Shown: one piece after another, positions 10,534-24,190 of the stretch
Position numbering within the stretch: position 1 is the stretch's first letter
Layout: every line of letters starts with the position of its first letter
Assembly (NCBI RefSeq): GCF_016801865.2
Contig: NC_068937.1
Span: 116,909,068 to 116,973,067 of the forward strand
From: Culex pipiens pallens
Lineage: Eukaryota > Arthropoda > Insecta > Diptera > Culicidae
Direction of reading: 5' to 3'
Length of the DNA stretch: 64,000 nt
Notes under the pieces: model-generated
What the model was told of the DNA's origin: nothing
Databases searched by the model: none
What the model saw: the letters and a program-made list of their open reading frames with translations, nothing else
Program-made: the position numbers and the translations under genes

Positions 10534-13329
10534 TTATTACTTTTCGAAACAAGTGCTGAAAAATTCAACTTTTCAGTGCTGAAAAGTAGAACTTTACAGC
10601 ATTTATTTTGAATTTTGTTATTTTTTTGGTACAGAAAATAGGCTTTTTATCGTTCAAAAATGACAGGAAAAGCAAGTAATTTCACGACGGAATTGCTAAA
10701 AAGCCTTATTGGCTTCGTTTATATTCTCAAAAGCTTACTTCCCAAAATAAGCTTATTTCAAACTCGATTTTTCAGCACTCATCTTATTTATGCTTAAATG
10801 TTTAACTCGTGCTGAAAAATCTTCTTTTTGTAACTTGTTGTTTTGAAACATCAAGCTTGATTTGCTTGATTTTTTCTCAAAAAGCTTAATACATGCTTTC
10901 AATTATGCTCCGAGGTTTTACTAGAAATTTTCATCTGTGTTCTTACTGAAGGTTTACAAGTTATTATAATTTGCTTATTTGTTAACGTTATAAAAATCTG
11001 TTCTTAACAGTTTATAATCAGAGCGATTCAGAGCGATTTAAAGAGAACACTTTTAAAAAGTGTAGAGACAAAAACTGTAGATAGAGAAAATAAGTGTAAA
11101 GTTGACAAATAAAGGTAAATCATCTATAATCATCATCAAACTGTTATTCAAAACAAAAAAATGATGCCTTTGAAAAACAAAGTTGATGAAAAATCACTTT
11201 CTGTCCGATCGTTCTATCGCCACCAGGTGCATCATCGCTGAGCGCCGTGGAATTTTTGCAGTTGACAAAACGTGACTCTCGCAGGCTGACAGTCTGGAGT
11301 GGTGTCCGGTATGGGAGGAAACGTGGCTCATTGTTGTATAGCTACTGTGTGGTGTTGCAAAGTGCCCGACAATGTATATTGTTCTAAAACTCTTTTTTTA
11401 TCACGTCATTGTCACCCAGTTGGACTATCCATAAACACATTTGAGCAACATTTGCAAAATTGAGTGATATTTTTATTAATTTTATGAAGTACGTTACAAT
11501 CTTTGAATTTAAGCATATCGTAGGTTTTCAAAATTGGATATTTTTTAAGTTGTGTTGTGTTACTGCATGAATTTATTTTTATAGGCTCATTTCAAAAATT
11601 AGTTTGCTATTTTTTATAAAAAGATAAAAAAATAACAATATCAATACATAGAATAAACGTAATAGCTTAGACAAAATTGATTCCTCATTTGCAAGTACAT
11701 TCTCAAATCAAACGAAAATAAGCTATTAAGCTCTGACCATACAATCGAGTTCTGAGTTCAAACAGTGTTCGATAACAATAATTAACCTAGTGTAATCCCT
11801 AATGTTGTCAAGAAAATCAACCCTCGTGACACAGACGCTCAATCTCCAACAGCTGATCTGCAGCAGCCCTTCGTTGACGTCTAATTAGCAGAGCCATTAA
11901 AAGCCCAAAACGTGTTTGAGCAAACAGCTGTGCAAAAAAAAGGTACAGCGTAACGCGAAATGTCGTAAAGATCTTCGACGGGCGATTTTCCCGCGATCCC
12001 AGACGACGTGCGCGAGAGCATTTCCGCCAAAAACGCACGCGACTAACCGACGAGTCATCACCCAAAAGGCACATGTCGTTCGTTACTGTAGTGCTCTCGT
12101 GGCGAGTGCTTACAAACTCACTAATATATTTTCCAAAATCAAAACTTCAAGAAAGGAAAGATAACTTCCTTGAAAAAAAAATGGAAAACGACAGTGATCA
12201 ATTGCAGTTGCACTTCACATTTCAACACTTTTCAGGGCTGGGCTTTTCGATGATAACTATCGAAACATTAGGGGTAAACGTGCAGAGACGACACCTTACG
12301 TTCTTGATTGCATTACACCGATAAAATCGCATATGTGGGTACCGGTGATGATGAGCGGACGGAGTGTGGAGTTTTTCAGCTGGTCGGTTGTTCCGCCCGT
12401 GGATCATCAGTGCTGCGCCAAGTGACATGCAAATCGGTAATTTATGTGTGTGAAGTGCAGTCAATGCTTGTGGTATTAGAACACGTTTACTGATACACAG
12501 TGCAAGATAGCAGTGGTACGAGGTGTCGCGGAAAATAGGTGGAAAATTTGCATCGATAAGAGCCCAGTACATACCCAGTACATCAAAATAACAAGAAACT
12601 CTAAATTTATATGATAACTTCATGCTTCTTTGAATGACGTATTTTTTTAAATCATTTAATAACAATTTAAGCCCAATTTCTTCTGCAGCCATTGTCCATA
12701 CTTTTGGAAATTAACGCCTTTAGGCAACACAAAACACTTAAAATGCATGAAAATTGAATTGCATGTCCCAGTTTCTTATTTTTTAAGAAATAACGTCATT
12801 ATTCGAATTCCCGGACGCTTGGAAACCCGGACACCTCATCTTTTGTTATCAGTTATTTAAATAAATATAAGTTCGCATTATGAATGTCAAAACCGGGTAA
12901 TTTGATGAATTCTAACATCAACATTAATTTAAAGTTTGTTTGAACGCTGTAGTTAATGTCAAAACAATAAAATAAAATAAAATTATAAGTTTACCAAACA
13001 TGCGAAACATTTCACTGAAATATTTCATAAGCGTCGGGAAGGCAATGCAGAAATTTATGGTTTTGATTTCCTTAAATTCTAGCTAATTTTCATATAAAAT
13101 ATCGATTATTTTGATGTTAACAGCTTATTTAAGACCTAAAGAATGCCATTCACTAATATTTCATTCCAAATTGTTGCGATTTATTAGCAAAATCGAGTGT
13201 CCGGATTTTGAATCAGCTTTTATCAGTGTCCGGGATTCGAAGCACGAAGCAAGTCATTTTAATTTTAAAGTTCTGATGGAAAATGGTTAGAAAAGGCATA
13301 ATTTGCATACATTCTCTTAAAACTGACTG
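10534..13329. other. Intergenic, one R5 fragment and a GC-richer block
   Basis: About 10550-10880 shares R5 motifs (TTTTCAGTGCTGAAAAG, CTCGTGCTGAAAAATC). About 11200-12560 is noticeably less AT-rich and less repetitive, with short ORFs on both strands (11817-12164, 12222-12692) that show no family resemblance or splice support. It could be a regulatory or non-coding exon block. About 12560-13329 shows nothing. Confidence 0.35.
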
Positions 13330-13342
13330 TTTATACTATATC

Positions 13343-13564
13343 GACTTCAATGGGTCTCGTGGCGCAGGGGTAGCGGCTTCGGCTGCCGATCCCGATGATG
13401 CTATGAGACGCGGGTTCGATTCCCGCCTTATCCACTGAGCTTCTATCGGATGGTGAAGTAAAACGTCGGTCTCGGTTTCTCCTGTCTCGTCAGAGGCGCT
13501 GGAGCAGAAATCCCACGTTAGAGGAAGGCCATGCCCCGGGGGGCGTAGTGCCAATAGTTTCGTT
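13343..13564 (+). mobile_element. tRNA-derived SINE
   Basis: A tRNA-like head has an A box (TGGCGCAGGGGTAG) and a B box (GGGTTCGATTCCC), followed by a non-tRNA body ending GTGCCAATAGTTTCG without a poly(A) tail. A 13-bp direct repeat TTTATACTATATC flanks it at 13330-13342 and 13565-13577. The head resembles arginine-type tRNA. Culex is known to carry tRNA-Arg-related SINEs (Twin), but I do not claim that identity. Confidence 0.85.
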
Positions 13565-13577
13565 TTTATACTATATC

Positions 13578-14229
13578 CTGATGATGTTTCTACATTTCGA
13601 ACATATTACATGATTTTTTGCTAGCTATAACAAAAAACATATGCTACTAAGTGTCCGGATTTCAAATCATGACGTTAAACAAGGAACACAATTATTTTTT
13701 ATTCCATCAATAGATTATGAGATAGAATCACGATTAAGTGTTTAAATAGATTTGAAGCATGAATCAACGAAATTTTGCAAAAAAAAATCCAACGATAAGC
13801 AAATTGGAATTTTGTTAAACGATTTTGCTATGTTACTCAATGAATCCAATCAAAATTTCATTTAAAGTTGGTGTCTTTCGCCCTCCTTCCTCCAGTGTTA
13901 AAAAGAAGCTATTTGATTAGAGATTATCTGGTCAATTTGGTGAATTCAACAAAATACAAAGACAATTCTTGGACAATTCAGGAAAAATATTGTAACTACG
14001 AATTACATAAGTATGCATTTAACTTTAGTTGAAATAATAGAAGTGAAATTCAAATATTTTTTTAGTAGACAAATCACTAGTTCAAAATTATTTTTAAAAG
14101 TTTTGGCAATATTTAAGAATCAAATTTATGATATTAAATTCTGCTTATAAGGTTATGTTGGGTACATGATCGACAAACTTCTTTAAAAATATCTCGTTTT
14201 TTGAGAACAAATTGTGTCGATTCGACAGC
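13578..14229. other. Intergenic, nothing recognised
   Basis: This is AT-rich sequence between the SINE and an R4-type repeat, with no supported feature. Confidence 0.4.
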
Positions 14230-15190
14230 TGAGCAGTTCTCTCAGATTTCAGTCATTCGATTTTTTTTTATTTTTTAATCCGACTGAAACCTTTTGGGTG
14301 CCTTCGGTATGCCCAAAGAAGCCATTTTGCATCATTAGTTTGTTCATATAATTTTCCATACAAATTCGCCAGCTGTCCATACAAAACTGATGTATGAAAA
14401 TTCAAAAATCTTTATCTTTTGAAGGATTTTTTTCATCGATTTGGTGTCTTCGGCAAAGTTGTAGGACTACACTGGAAAAAAATTATACACGGTAAAAATA
14501 TGTTTGTGATTTTTCATTTAACTTTTTGTCACTAAAACTTGATTTGCAAAAAAAACACTATTTTATTTTTTTTTAATTTTTTGATATGTTTTAGAGGACA
14601 TCAAATGTCAACTTTTCAGAAATTTCCAGGTTGTGTAAAAAATCTTTGACCGAGTTATGATTTTTTTAATTAATACTGATTTAAAAAATTGGTCGCAAAA
14701 ATTTTTCAACTTCATTTTTCGATGTGAATCAAATTTGCAATCAAAAAGTACTTTACTGAAATTTTGATAAAGTGCACCGTTTGTAAGTTAAATTCATTTT
14801 TTGGTGACTTTTTTGAAAATAGTCGCAGTTTTTCATTTTTTTAAATAACTGCACATGTTTGCAAAAAAATGTTTTTGAGAAGCTGTGAAAATTCTCTATA
14901 TTTTGCTTTTATGAACTTTGTTGATACGACCCTAAGTTGCTGAGATATTGCCATGCAAAGGTTTAAAAACAGGAAAATTGATGTTTTCTAAGTCCCACCC
15001 AAACAACACACCATTTTCTAATGTCGATATCTCAGCAACTAATGGTCCGATTTACAATGTTGAAATATGAAACATTCGTGAAATTTTCCGATCCTTTCGA
15101 TTTTTTTTTAAATTTTTAAATCAAGACTAGCATTCCAAAAGGGCCAAACATTCAATATTACGCCCTTTTAAAAAGTTAGTTTTGGTTTAA
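14230..15190 (+). repeat. Diverged R4 repeat copy
   Basis: It starts near GAGCAGTTCTCTCAGATTTC and shares the ordered blocks CATACAA-CAGCTGTCCATAC, TTTGGTGTCTTCGGCAAAGTTGTAGG, TCTCAGCAACTAATGGTCCGATTT and GAAACATTCGTGAAATTTTCCGATC (each given in part) with the R4 copies at 22.5 and 35.7 kb. It is more diverged than those. Confidence 0.7.
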
Positions 15191-16020
15191 AAAAAAGCTC
15201 TGTTAAGGTACGTTTTTGCTAGAAAACGCCGTCTATAAAATCGTCTTTTTGATATTATGTTAAAAACTGATTGTAAAATATTTAAATCTTTCAAAAACTT
15301 TGCCCATTGTTTATATGCAGCAATTCCCCACGAAAACAGCATGATTCGAAAAAAAAAGTTCTCCGATCGGGCCCAAAATTTTTCCGAGGGTTCCTTGGCC
15401 GAAATAATTAGACCCGTATTTTTTTGTTTGGCCATTACGGTGACCTACGCCGTGTTAGGGTGGTCCGAAAAATGGCAATTTTCGTCGATTTTCGCAAAAA
15501 CCACTTTTTTTTAAAAATCGTATCTCCGCGCCATTTCATCCGATTTTAGCTGTCTTAGATGCAAAAGAAACGTGATTAGTTTGTGGCTATTTAGGAAAAA
15601 TAGTAAGAAGTTTCAAAAATCTAGCTTAACATTTGAAAAGGTCGTATGAAAACTTAATATGCTGTTTTGAAGGTCTCGGGACCAAAGAGCCTATGTCTGA
15701 AAATATTTTTATCGGATTCCTCGGAAAATTTCACATAATACATCAAAAATGGTGAAGTTATGTTTTCTCTGAGATACGATTTTTTGAAAATAAAAACTGA
15801 GTTTTTCGACGCGCCACGCGCAAAAATGGGAAAATGACGAAAACGGGAAAAAATCGACTTTTTTCACATTTTTCACGAAGGTGGATTAAGTAACGTTAAC
15901 GATGTTAAAAGTAAAACAATAAGAAACGGGAAAAATAACTAGTCAGCATTCGTTTATCCGAAGTCCAAAAAAACCTTCGATAATCAAAACGAATATTTGG
16001 ATAATGGAATCTGGACTGTC
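15191..16020. repeat. Repeat mosaic (GTTAGGGTGGTCC segment, R1 and R2 fragments)
   Basis: About 15440-15870 begins with TTAGGGTGGTCCGAAAAA; a similar start occurs at 48.0 kb. At about 15880-15900, GGTGGATTAAGTAACGTTAA is an R1 terminus. About 15950-16020 (TTTATCCGAAGTCC ... GGATAATGGAATCTGGACTG) is an R2 remnant. Confidence 0.55.
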
Positions 16021-16950
16021 CTCAATCTCAACCTCCTGATGAACAAATAAGTTGTGTTTGTTTTAATGAGTTTAGGAGACAATATTTTTATGATGAAAAT
16101 TCACATGAGCTAAAAATAACTTAGTTTGAGTTCCAAAATTACATTAAAAGCGTATTATTCGGTAAAAATGTATAATTTTTACACTCAGTCAAAATCACAC
16201 GACAATCACGAGGATTACCGCACGCTCTAAATCAGCCAAAAATTAGCGACATTGTCCGAGAAACACTTTTGCGACGCATTGGACAGGTTCTTTGATTAGA
16301 CTGGGTGATAATTAACTTGCCGAAACAAATCGATTTGCAATGAGTCTCTATCACGGCTTTGAAATGATAGAAGTATTATTTTCATGAAACCTTGCAACTT
16401 CATCGCAACTTTCTAAACTGTCCCATTTGGACAGGATGGTGTACACAGGGGTGAAACAAATTGTCGTTTTTTTTTTGTGTTTGCTATTTGCAATTCGTTT
16501 AGTCTCTTTGGTCCATAGTTGATTTGCAACTAGTTGGATAATCACCATGATCCAAGCTTTCATGATGATTCGCCAATTTTTGCACACCCTTTCTCGTACG
16601 ATCTTCGGGGTGAGTTATTTAAAAGTTGCTCAAACATATGCGAAACTTGCTGACCATTTGGTGGCCCCACAAGGCAAGATGAAAATGTCACCAGGGTATC
16701 AATTTGAAGGTGTTAATGAATTTAGCCAAGATAGTGGCATTTCAAATTTATTTTTATGTATAGTTACAAATTTTAGCAACTTTTTTTATGTAACATTCAA
16801 TTTTTTATGTTCAAATCAAATCAAAGACTTTCTTTAACTTGATCAGTTATTTTCAGTTAAATGCGCAATTTTCCTAGGTTTAAAACACTATTTGCACTGA
16901 AATCTTCACAATTGCAGCAATGCCATCCGGAATCCAACAGTAATTGCCAT
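16021..16950. other. Intergenic, nothing recognised
   Basis: This is low-repeat AT-rich DNA. Short ORFs on both strands overlap each other and have no recognisable domain. Confidence 0.35.
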
Positions 16951-17765
16951 TGAACTACATTTCTTTCGCAAACTGACACACACTTAACGACCAGAGCAGC
17001 GCGTCAATCTTCCTCATGTGAGCATCCCGGACGGTAATGGACATAAATTCAAATTCAAATTCAAATCCCCCTCCTTTCGTTGCTCTCCACACCACGTTAT
17101 CACGCGAGATAATCCACTTCGCGTAGATAGAGTAGGGAAGATTTCCGACTAACGAGCCGAAATGCCATTCTCGTAAATCCAATTTACCAGAGCTACCGCC
17201 ACTGGCAAACAAATGTGTTCAAATTTGTCAACCCAACCTTCCTGATCAACTAGACTGTGTGCCACGAGGATCGACACCGAAACCTGGCCGAGAGGCGCTA
17301 ACCGCACGAAATTGGCCAATTCTTCACCGCTCCAGAACCGCCGCGAGGTTTTAGAGTTCCCGAAAAATCGTACCGTACGCCGAAACGGTTGCCGCGGGAC
17401 TAAACCGCCAGCCAGCTGAGCGGGTCGGTTTAAAAATTAAACCTGAGCCGGTGTACCCCTTTGGAGGAGTCATAGCCAACTAGATCTCGTTTTTTAAGTA
17501 TGAAAAAATCATTTCTGAAATTGAACTTAAACTTTTAACCACACATGAACCAGGGCAGCAAATGTAAAGTTTCATCCACCTGTCTGTGGCCCAATTCAAC
17601 CCCACGGTGACATCCATGATATCGGCATACGCGCGCGTGATAGAACGTGGAACATTATGCGGCATATACCTACGATCAACGGTAGCTCGAGCTCGATCGG
17701 TCAAACAATGCCTTGCTAGTCCAACTGTCGTCGTTCGTTAGTACACGCCGTGACAATCATAAGTA
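16951..17765. other. GC-richer single-copy-looking block
   Basis: The composition shifts towards GC (for example about 17240-17460) and no family seen elsewhere in the window matches here. A small AAATTC hexamer array occurs at about 17045-17066. The ORFs at 16955-17212 and 17480-17704 (minus) lack known domains and clear splice continuity. It may be a promoter or non-coding exon of an unseen gene. Confidence 0.3.
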
Positions 17766-18050
17766 TTGTTCTAAACACGGTGGAACTTAAAACGAGTTTT
17801 GAATAAAATATTTGTTTAAAATAGAAAACATGCTTTACATGCCAATTTTCCCATTTTTACACTTGCCTTTTTGTTACTGAAATTTGAATTTCCAAAACTT
17901 ATTTTATTTTTATTTTCGGAAAAAATAACATATTTTTTGTGACTGCCACAAAGCTAAAGAGACATCTTTTGTGCCACAGTTAACCCTCTACAATCCAACC
18001 TCGCCTTTGGACGGGCTTCGAGCAAAAACAAGCAAAAACATGAAAAAACG

Positions 18051-18926
18051 TAGCTTAATCCACCATTAGGTGGTTGGTCCCTTCCTTACATTTAGAGAGT
18101 AATGCTATCCAAAATAGATACAAAAGGGCGGACCTTTCAGTGGTCTATCAACTTGATTCATTATTCATACCATCAGATTGGGTAGTCAGATCTTCTTAAT
18201 TCAGGGCACTTATGTGCTTATAACTATCCAACGATAGGTCGCATGACCGGATCCGGACAACGTTTTTGTCAAAATATCTGAGATCCGGCCTTCACAAAGT
18301 TCATAAATAACACTTAAGTGCTTATAACTTTTTATAGGGTTCAGATCTGCAATCTATTGACCTCGTTGAAAAGGTATTTTAAATTACCTTTCCAAAGACA
18401 AGTCGCATGATAGATCCTAACAACGTTTTTGTCAAAATATCTGAGATCCGGCCTATAAAAAGATCATAAATAACACTTAAGTGCTTATAACTTTCGATAG
18501 GGTTGTCAGATCTTCAATCTTTTGAATTCGTTGAAAAGGTCTTTCGAATACCTTTCTAAAAATGTATAACATGACGAGGTTTCTTACAAAAACCACCCTT
18601 TTTAAATCTTCTGGGCTATTGTTAAAATCGTTTTTTTAGCATAACTTTTGAAGTATTTCACTAAACTTTATCATTTTCAATAGCGACTTATGGGACCCCA
18701 AGACGGATCAAATGAGACCAAAAACGGTCCAAATCGGGTCCACCAGTGCTGTGATAACTCAGTACAATTTTTTTTATCAACATCCCACCACACACACAGA
18801 CCTTTGCTCAAAATTTGATTCTGAGTCGATATGTATACATCAAGGTGGGCCTAGGAGGTCAAATTAAGAATTTCGTTTTTCGACTGATTTTATAGCCTTT
18901 CCTCAGTAAGGTGAGGAAGGCAAAAA
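18051..18926 (+). mobile_element. R1 repeat copy
   Basis: It begins CTTAATCCACCATTAGGTGG and ends CAGTAAGGTGAGGAAGGC. Internal blocks such as GAGATCCGGC, AAGTGCTTATAACTTT, ACCCCAAGACGGATC and GAGTCGATATGTATACAT recur in all six copies in this window. It is non-coding. Confidence 0.8.
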
Positions 18927-18928
18927 GG

Positions 18929-19546
18929 TACCGTCAGTGGGGGTGACTATGGGTCAAAAAACGATACACCTCTCGTAATTTCTTAATAACAAAAACAATT
19001 CAAATAACATCGAAAATCTCTAAACGTAGATTTGTTTTAAGATAGTTTACTAACATTTTCAAAAAAAATGGTGGATTTTGATGAACACTACCTTAAATGC
19101 CAATAGTTTGAAAATTGACCCAATCTCACCCCTTAGAGGGGGTGACATTGGGTCAAATGAAACTAAAATGATGCTCAAATACAACGATATACTAAAAACA
19201 AGTCATGCAACAGTGTTTCTTGTTCGAGGAGATTCTTGTTTGAAGTGAAGATTTTCGAACATTTGGGTAGTTTTCGAGCAATTCCAACAAAAATATTAGA
19301 AAAATGATTTTTCTAGAGATCATTTTTGGCCAAAACCGTACCTCAACTTTAGACAGCTGCCAAAATAACAGGATTTGTTCCAGGAACGAGATTTTTTCAG
19401 CGAAGTGATCTTAAGATGTCCCCTACACAACCCTTTTAACAGAATTCAGTTTCATTGAGAAGAATCAGAGAAATGGTAAAATCCGTAAAAAAATCAATTT
19501 GATTCAATCCCACCCCCCAGACCCAATGTCACCCCCGCTGACAGTA
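18929..19546. mobile_element. TA-flanked MITE with ~27-bp TIR
   Basis: The left end TACCGTCAGTGGGGGTGAC and the complement of the right end, TACTGTCAGCGGGGGTGAC, match with few differences and both continue ATGGGTC/ATTGGGTC. TA at both boundaries fits a Tc1/mariner-type duplication. It abuts the end of the R1 copy on its left and contains no ORF. Confidence 0.75.
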
Positions 19547-20052
19547 GGCAAAAACAAACATAAACTAATCAAGATAAATGCAAATAAAAATACTAAAAAT
19601 GAAACAAGAAAAACATAAAACAAGAGAAGTGAAGTTTTTTGTAGAACAAAAGTTGTTCAAAATGACCTCCTGAACACGAGATAAATAAAAATTTTCGTAA
19701 AAAGAATTTGGTCGGTAGGGGGTTAGGGATGGTGCAAATCTAATAAAGTTAATTTAAAAAAAATGAAAATATTCTTTTATAAATATTTAACAAAAAATCG
19801 TTTTTACCATTAAAGAAAGAATACAATTTTCAGGTATTTTTATTTGGAAAAAAAGATATTTTTAGGCCATAGCAAATTTTATTTCAAGTTTTGCCCCAAC
19901 AAAAACATCATTGACTAATTTTGAATTCGATTTAATAATATTGAAAATCCCGATTTGCATCATAAGACCAAATCTCAAAAAGAAGAATCCTGGAAAGCCG
20001 TAAATCAAACGAAAGAATTTAGGTTTTGCTAAGACTGAAGTAAACCCTTGAG
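19547..20052. other. Intergenic, nothing recognised
   Basis: This is AT-rich sequence between two elements, with no supported feature. Confidence 0.4.
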
Positions 20053-22372
20053 CAGGCCTGCCCAACGTCCGACCCGCGGGCCGGATCCGGCCCGTGAAGC
20101 CGTTTCATCCGGCCCGCGACAAATTTTCAAAATAGTTCTATGACTTGAGGCTGTTCATGAAATATTAAATTAATAAATTGATTGCTTGGATTAAAAAAAA
20201 AGATTGAGATCAAATTTTAACATTTTATAACAACATTCTTCATGTTTGAATTTTATTCTTATAATTTCTAACTTGATATTTTTAAAACTTTTAAGTTGAA
20301 AAATATCAATAAATTCAAATGTGAAGAATGTTGTTATATTATAAACCTGCTGATTTTATTCAATGGTGCAAGAAAACAAAATTATCGATCTAACAAAATT
20401 GTGAAATTTATGAAAAAAAAAACCTGGACCTGGAAAAATGAACAAAACGACACTAAGTATAAATTTCTTTGAGTTGTTCAACTGTGTACTTCACATTGAA
20501 GTTTTTTTTTCTATAAATAAGTAAGCAAAAACTAATTTTTCCAGAACAAATTTTCAGTGACAAAGTCTTTTTTTTAATAAAAAAAAAGCGTAAAAAAGCA
20601 AATTATTCATACTGATCGCTGCAAATATATTAAAAATATCAAAAAATGTCTCAAGATAAGTCAAGAAATTAGAAATTAGGGAGCAAAAAATATTTATTTT
20701 CAGAAACTTTAAATTTCGAAAAATAATGCAATGAAAATGATTTAATATGTATTTTTTAAACATTGAAATTATGTGTGTGTGTGTTTTAAATCATTTTAAA
20801 GTATTTTTCTAAAATGTTTAAATATAGGTGCACAACAATGCAAAAAGTATTTTTTTGTAAAGGATCGAATATCCAAATTTCGTTTGAATAAATTTTATCA
20901 TGTCTTATTTTTTTTCAACGACCATTGAAATTTGAATATTAATTGCAATCGTCAAATACAATAACTATACAATTTCAAACAAACGAAAATTAAAATAAGT
21001 GAAATAAACACATTTTGAAAGTTATCTTTGTTTTTAATTCCTAAAATCAAGAAATATTAATATAGCAATACTATTTCTTTTATTTATTTACTTTAAAAGT
21101 ATAAAGTTTAACTTTATATTAGATCCGGCCCGCCACTGTTTTAGAAAAATCAGAACTGGCCCGCAGAACCAAAAGGTTGGGCACCCCTGCTTGAGTAACC
21201 CAGTTTTAAAAGTCAAGAAAAATAATTTAATTATCAAGCAGACAAATTTTCAAAATAGTTCTATGACTTGAGGCTGTTCATGAAATATTAAATTAATAAA
21301 TTGATTGCTTGGATTAAAAAAAAAGATTGAGATCAAATTTTAACATTTTATAACAACATTCTTCATGTTTGAATTTAATTCTTATAATTTCTAACTTGAT
21401 ATTTTTAAACTTTTGAGTTGAAAAATATCAATAAATTCAAATGTGAAGAATGTTGTTATATTATAAACCTGCTGATTTTATTCAATGGTGCAAGAAAACA
21501 AAATTATCGATCTAACAAAATTGTGAAATTTATGAAAAAAAAACCTGGACCTGGAAAAATGAACAAAACGACACTAAGTATAAATTTCTTTGAGTTGTTC
21601 AACTGTGTACTTCACATTGAAATTTTTTTTCTATTTTTTTATAATAAATAAGTAAGCAAAAACTAATTTTTCCAGAACAAATTTTCAGTGACAAAGTCTT
21701 TTTTTTTAATAAAAAAGCGTAAAAAAGCAAATTATTCATACTGATCGCTGCAAATATATTAAAAATATCAAAAAATGTCTCAAGATAAGTCAAGAAATTA
21801 GAAATTAGGGAGCAAAAAATATTTATTTTCAGAAACTTTAAATTTCGAAAAATAACGAAATGAAAATGATTTAATATGTATTTTTTAAACATTGAAATTA
21901 TGTGTGTGTGTGTTTTAAATCATTTTAAAGTATTTTTCTAAAATGTTTAAATATAGGTGCACAACAATGCAAAAAGTATTTTTTTGTAAAGGATCGAATA
22001 TCCAAATTTCGTTTGAATAAATTTTATCATGTCTTATTTTTTTGCAACGACCATTGAAATTTGAATATTAATTGCAATCGTCAAATACAATAACTATACA
22101 ATTTCAAACAAACGAAAATTAAAATAAGTGAAATAAACACATTTTGAAAGTTATCTTTGTTTTTAATTCCTAAAATCAAGAAATATTAATATAGCAATAC
22201 TATTTCTTTTATTTATTTACTTTAAAAGTATAAAGTTTAACTTTATATTAGATCCGGCCCGCCACTGTTTTAGAAAAATCAGAACTGGCCCGCAGAGCCA
22301 AAAGGTTGGGCACCCCTGCTTGAGTAACCCAGTTTTAAAAGTCAAGAAAAATAATTTAATTATTAAGCAGAT
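20053..22372. mobile_element. hAT-like element with an internal ~1.12-kb tandem duplication
   Basis: The left end CAGGCCTGCCCAAC and right end GTTGGGCACCCCTG form imperfect TIRs, with GGCCCG-rich subterminal sequence. CTTGAG flanks both sides (20047-20052 and 21190-21195). From 20118 the sequence repeats at 21241 with few differences to about 22372, and the second copy again ends in GGGCACCCCTG at 22318. The duplicate includes ~51 bp of right flank and lacks the left 65 bp. There is no transposase ORF. Confidence 0.85.
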
Positions 22373-22509
22373 AAATTTAGAAAAAAATACTAAATTTCAA
22401 AATTTCAAGCATAATTATCGAAATTTCATAATGCTTATATCACATACTTCTGTGTTATAACTATTCAAAAGTTGAAATCGTCTATGATCCCCTCGAACTA
22501 AACACTTTA

Positions 22510-23815
22510 CGTAGAGTTTAATATCATACCTGAGCAACTCTCTACGAAATCGGCCGATTTCGACCATTTTTATTTTTTGTATTTTTTTATTTGACTCAAA
22601 CTTTGTGGGGGCCTTCCCTATGGCCAAATAAGCTATTTTGCGTCATTGGTTCACCCATACAAGTCTCCATACAATTTAGGCTGCTGTCCAAACAAAAATT
22701 GTATGTAAATATCCAAACAGCTGTAACTTTTTACTGAATTTTCTGATCAATTTGGTGTCTTCGGCAAAGTTGTAGGTATTGTTGAGGACTTTTGAGAAAA
22801 AATAGGCACACGGAAAAAAAAAATTGCAGATTTTTAAATCATTTTTTTCACTAAAACTCAATTTCTCAAAATACGTATTTTTTATTTTCGAAAAAATTGA
22901 AATTACAGGCCACGGTGTTAACATTTGAATGAAAAAAGTGTTTTAAAATGCATTATACACCTGTCCAGTTGTTTTGCAATCATTGATTTCCAAAATGCTG
23001 ACGAAAATTTTATTTTTGCGGAAAAAAAAAGTTTTTGCTGTGCTGTACATTGTAATTTCATAAAAGTTCAAAATATTTTTAAACGAGTCCAAACATGTTA
23101 AATATGATTATCAATGCAGAAAAAGGCATTTAAGATTGCTCTCAGTTGATTAGACTTCTAATTCCATTTAAATTTTGATATTTTTTTGAAAAAATATTTT
23201 TTTTGCCCCCTGATTTTTTAAACCAATTTTGAAGTGGGGGGGGGTGACATAAACTTTGAAAAATATTTGCAACGGCCTTATGAAAAAATAGTGATTTTTG
23301 GGAAAAATTGAAGTTTCATGCAAAAACAAGTACAATCGAAAAGTACTTTACAGATTTTTTGATAAAGGACTCCGTTTTCAAGATATAGCCACCGAAAGTT
23401 TGATTTTAGAGAAATATTTGCAGTTTTTCAATTGTTAAAAATAGCGACCATGAGTGACCATTTCTAAAAAAAATGTTTTTTTGAAAAGTTCAGAAAATTT
23501 GCTAGAAAATTGTCTAAGAGACATTTAAGATTGGACCTCGGGTTGCTGAGATAGAGCCGCCTTAAGAAAAAGAAACACGAAAATTTAAGTTTTCTAAATC
23601 TCACCGAAACAACCCACCATTTTCTAATGACGATATCTCAGCAACTATTGGTCCGATTTTCAATGTTAACACATGAAACATTCGTGAAATTTTCCGATCT
23701 TTTCGAAAAAAAATATTTTTTTTTAATCAAGACTAACATTTTCAAGAAACAAACATTGAATATTACGCCCATTTAAAATGCTAGTCTTGAATTAAAAAAA
23801 ATCAATATATGGCAA
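22510..23815 (+). mobile_element. R4 repeat copy
   Basis: It starts TGAGCAACTCTCTACG followed by AAATCGGCCGATTTCGA. It then carries GTGGGGGCCTTCCCTATGGC, GGTGTCTTCGGCAAAGTTG, GAGTGACCATTTCTAAAAAA and finally AAATGCTAGTCTTGAATT. Compared with the copy at 35.67-43.04 kb, the far inverted terminus is missing. Confidence 0.75.
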
Positions 23816-24190
23816 AAATCCCAAGTAGAAGTAGTTTTCCGGCACACGCGGGGGTGTGAATATCGTATAGAACCCACCCTCGGTAGCAGCCTGTGCTAAC
23901 TAACATTCCCGTACCATCCCCTTGTGATCTACAAACTGACATGGCGGGCGCCGTTGGTGGCCAACGACTGTTACCTATCTGCAGCAGTTCTAGTTTTGAT
24001 GATCCTGATGTTTTATCTTTTCATCGCATTCATGCATGCTGTTGATAGAAGAAACATCACCAGATCGTTGAAGCATATAATCGGTTGTGCTGATAGGTTA
24101 TTACGGTCCTGTTCAGCAACGGAGGACAACCATGGGTCACTCATGCTCATTTTCATGCTCAAAATTTCAACGAAAACACAAGTCTAATCA
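23816..24190 (+). repeat. Repeat segment shared with 43.6 kb
   Basis: GATCTACAAACTGACATGGC at 23926, then GGGCGCCGTTGGTGGCCAA and GACTGTTACCT, recur at 43615-43675. Similarity continues through GTTTTAT-TTTT-CGCATT-CTGTTGATA and GAAACATCAC-AGATCGT. It is probably the 3' part of a retroelement. The plus-strand ORF 23924-24187 is not supported as a gene. Confidence 0.6.

Noticed and set aside
11817..12692. Overlapping ORFs on both strands as protein genes
   Set aside because: No recognisable family, no coherent splice sites, and coding-like length on both strands at once.
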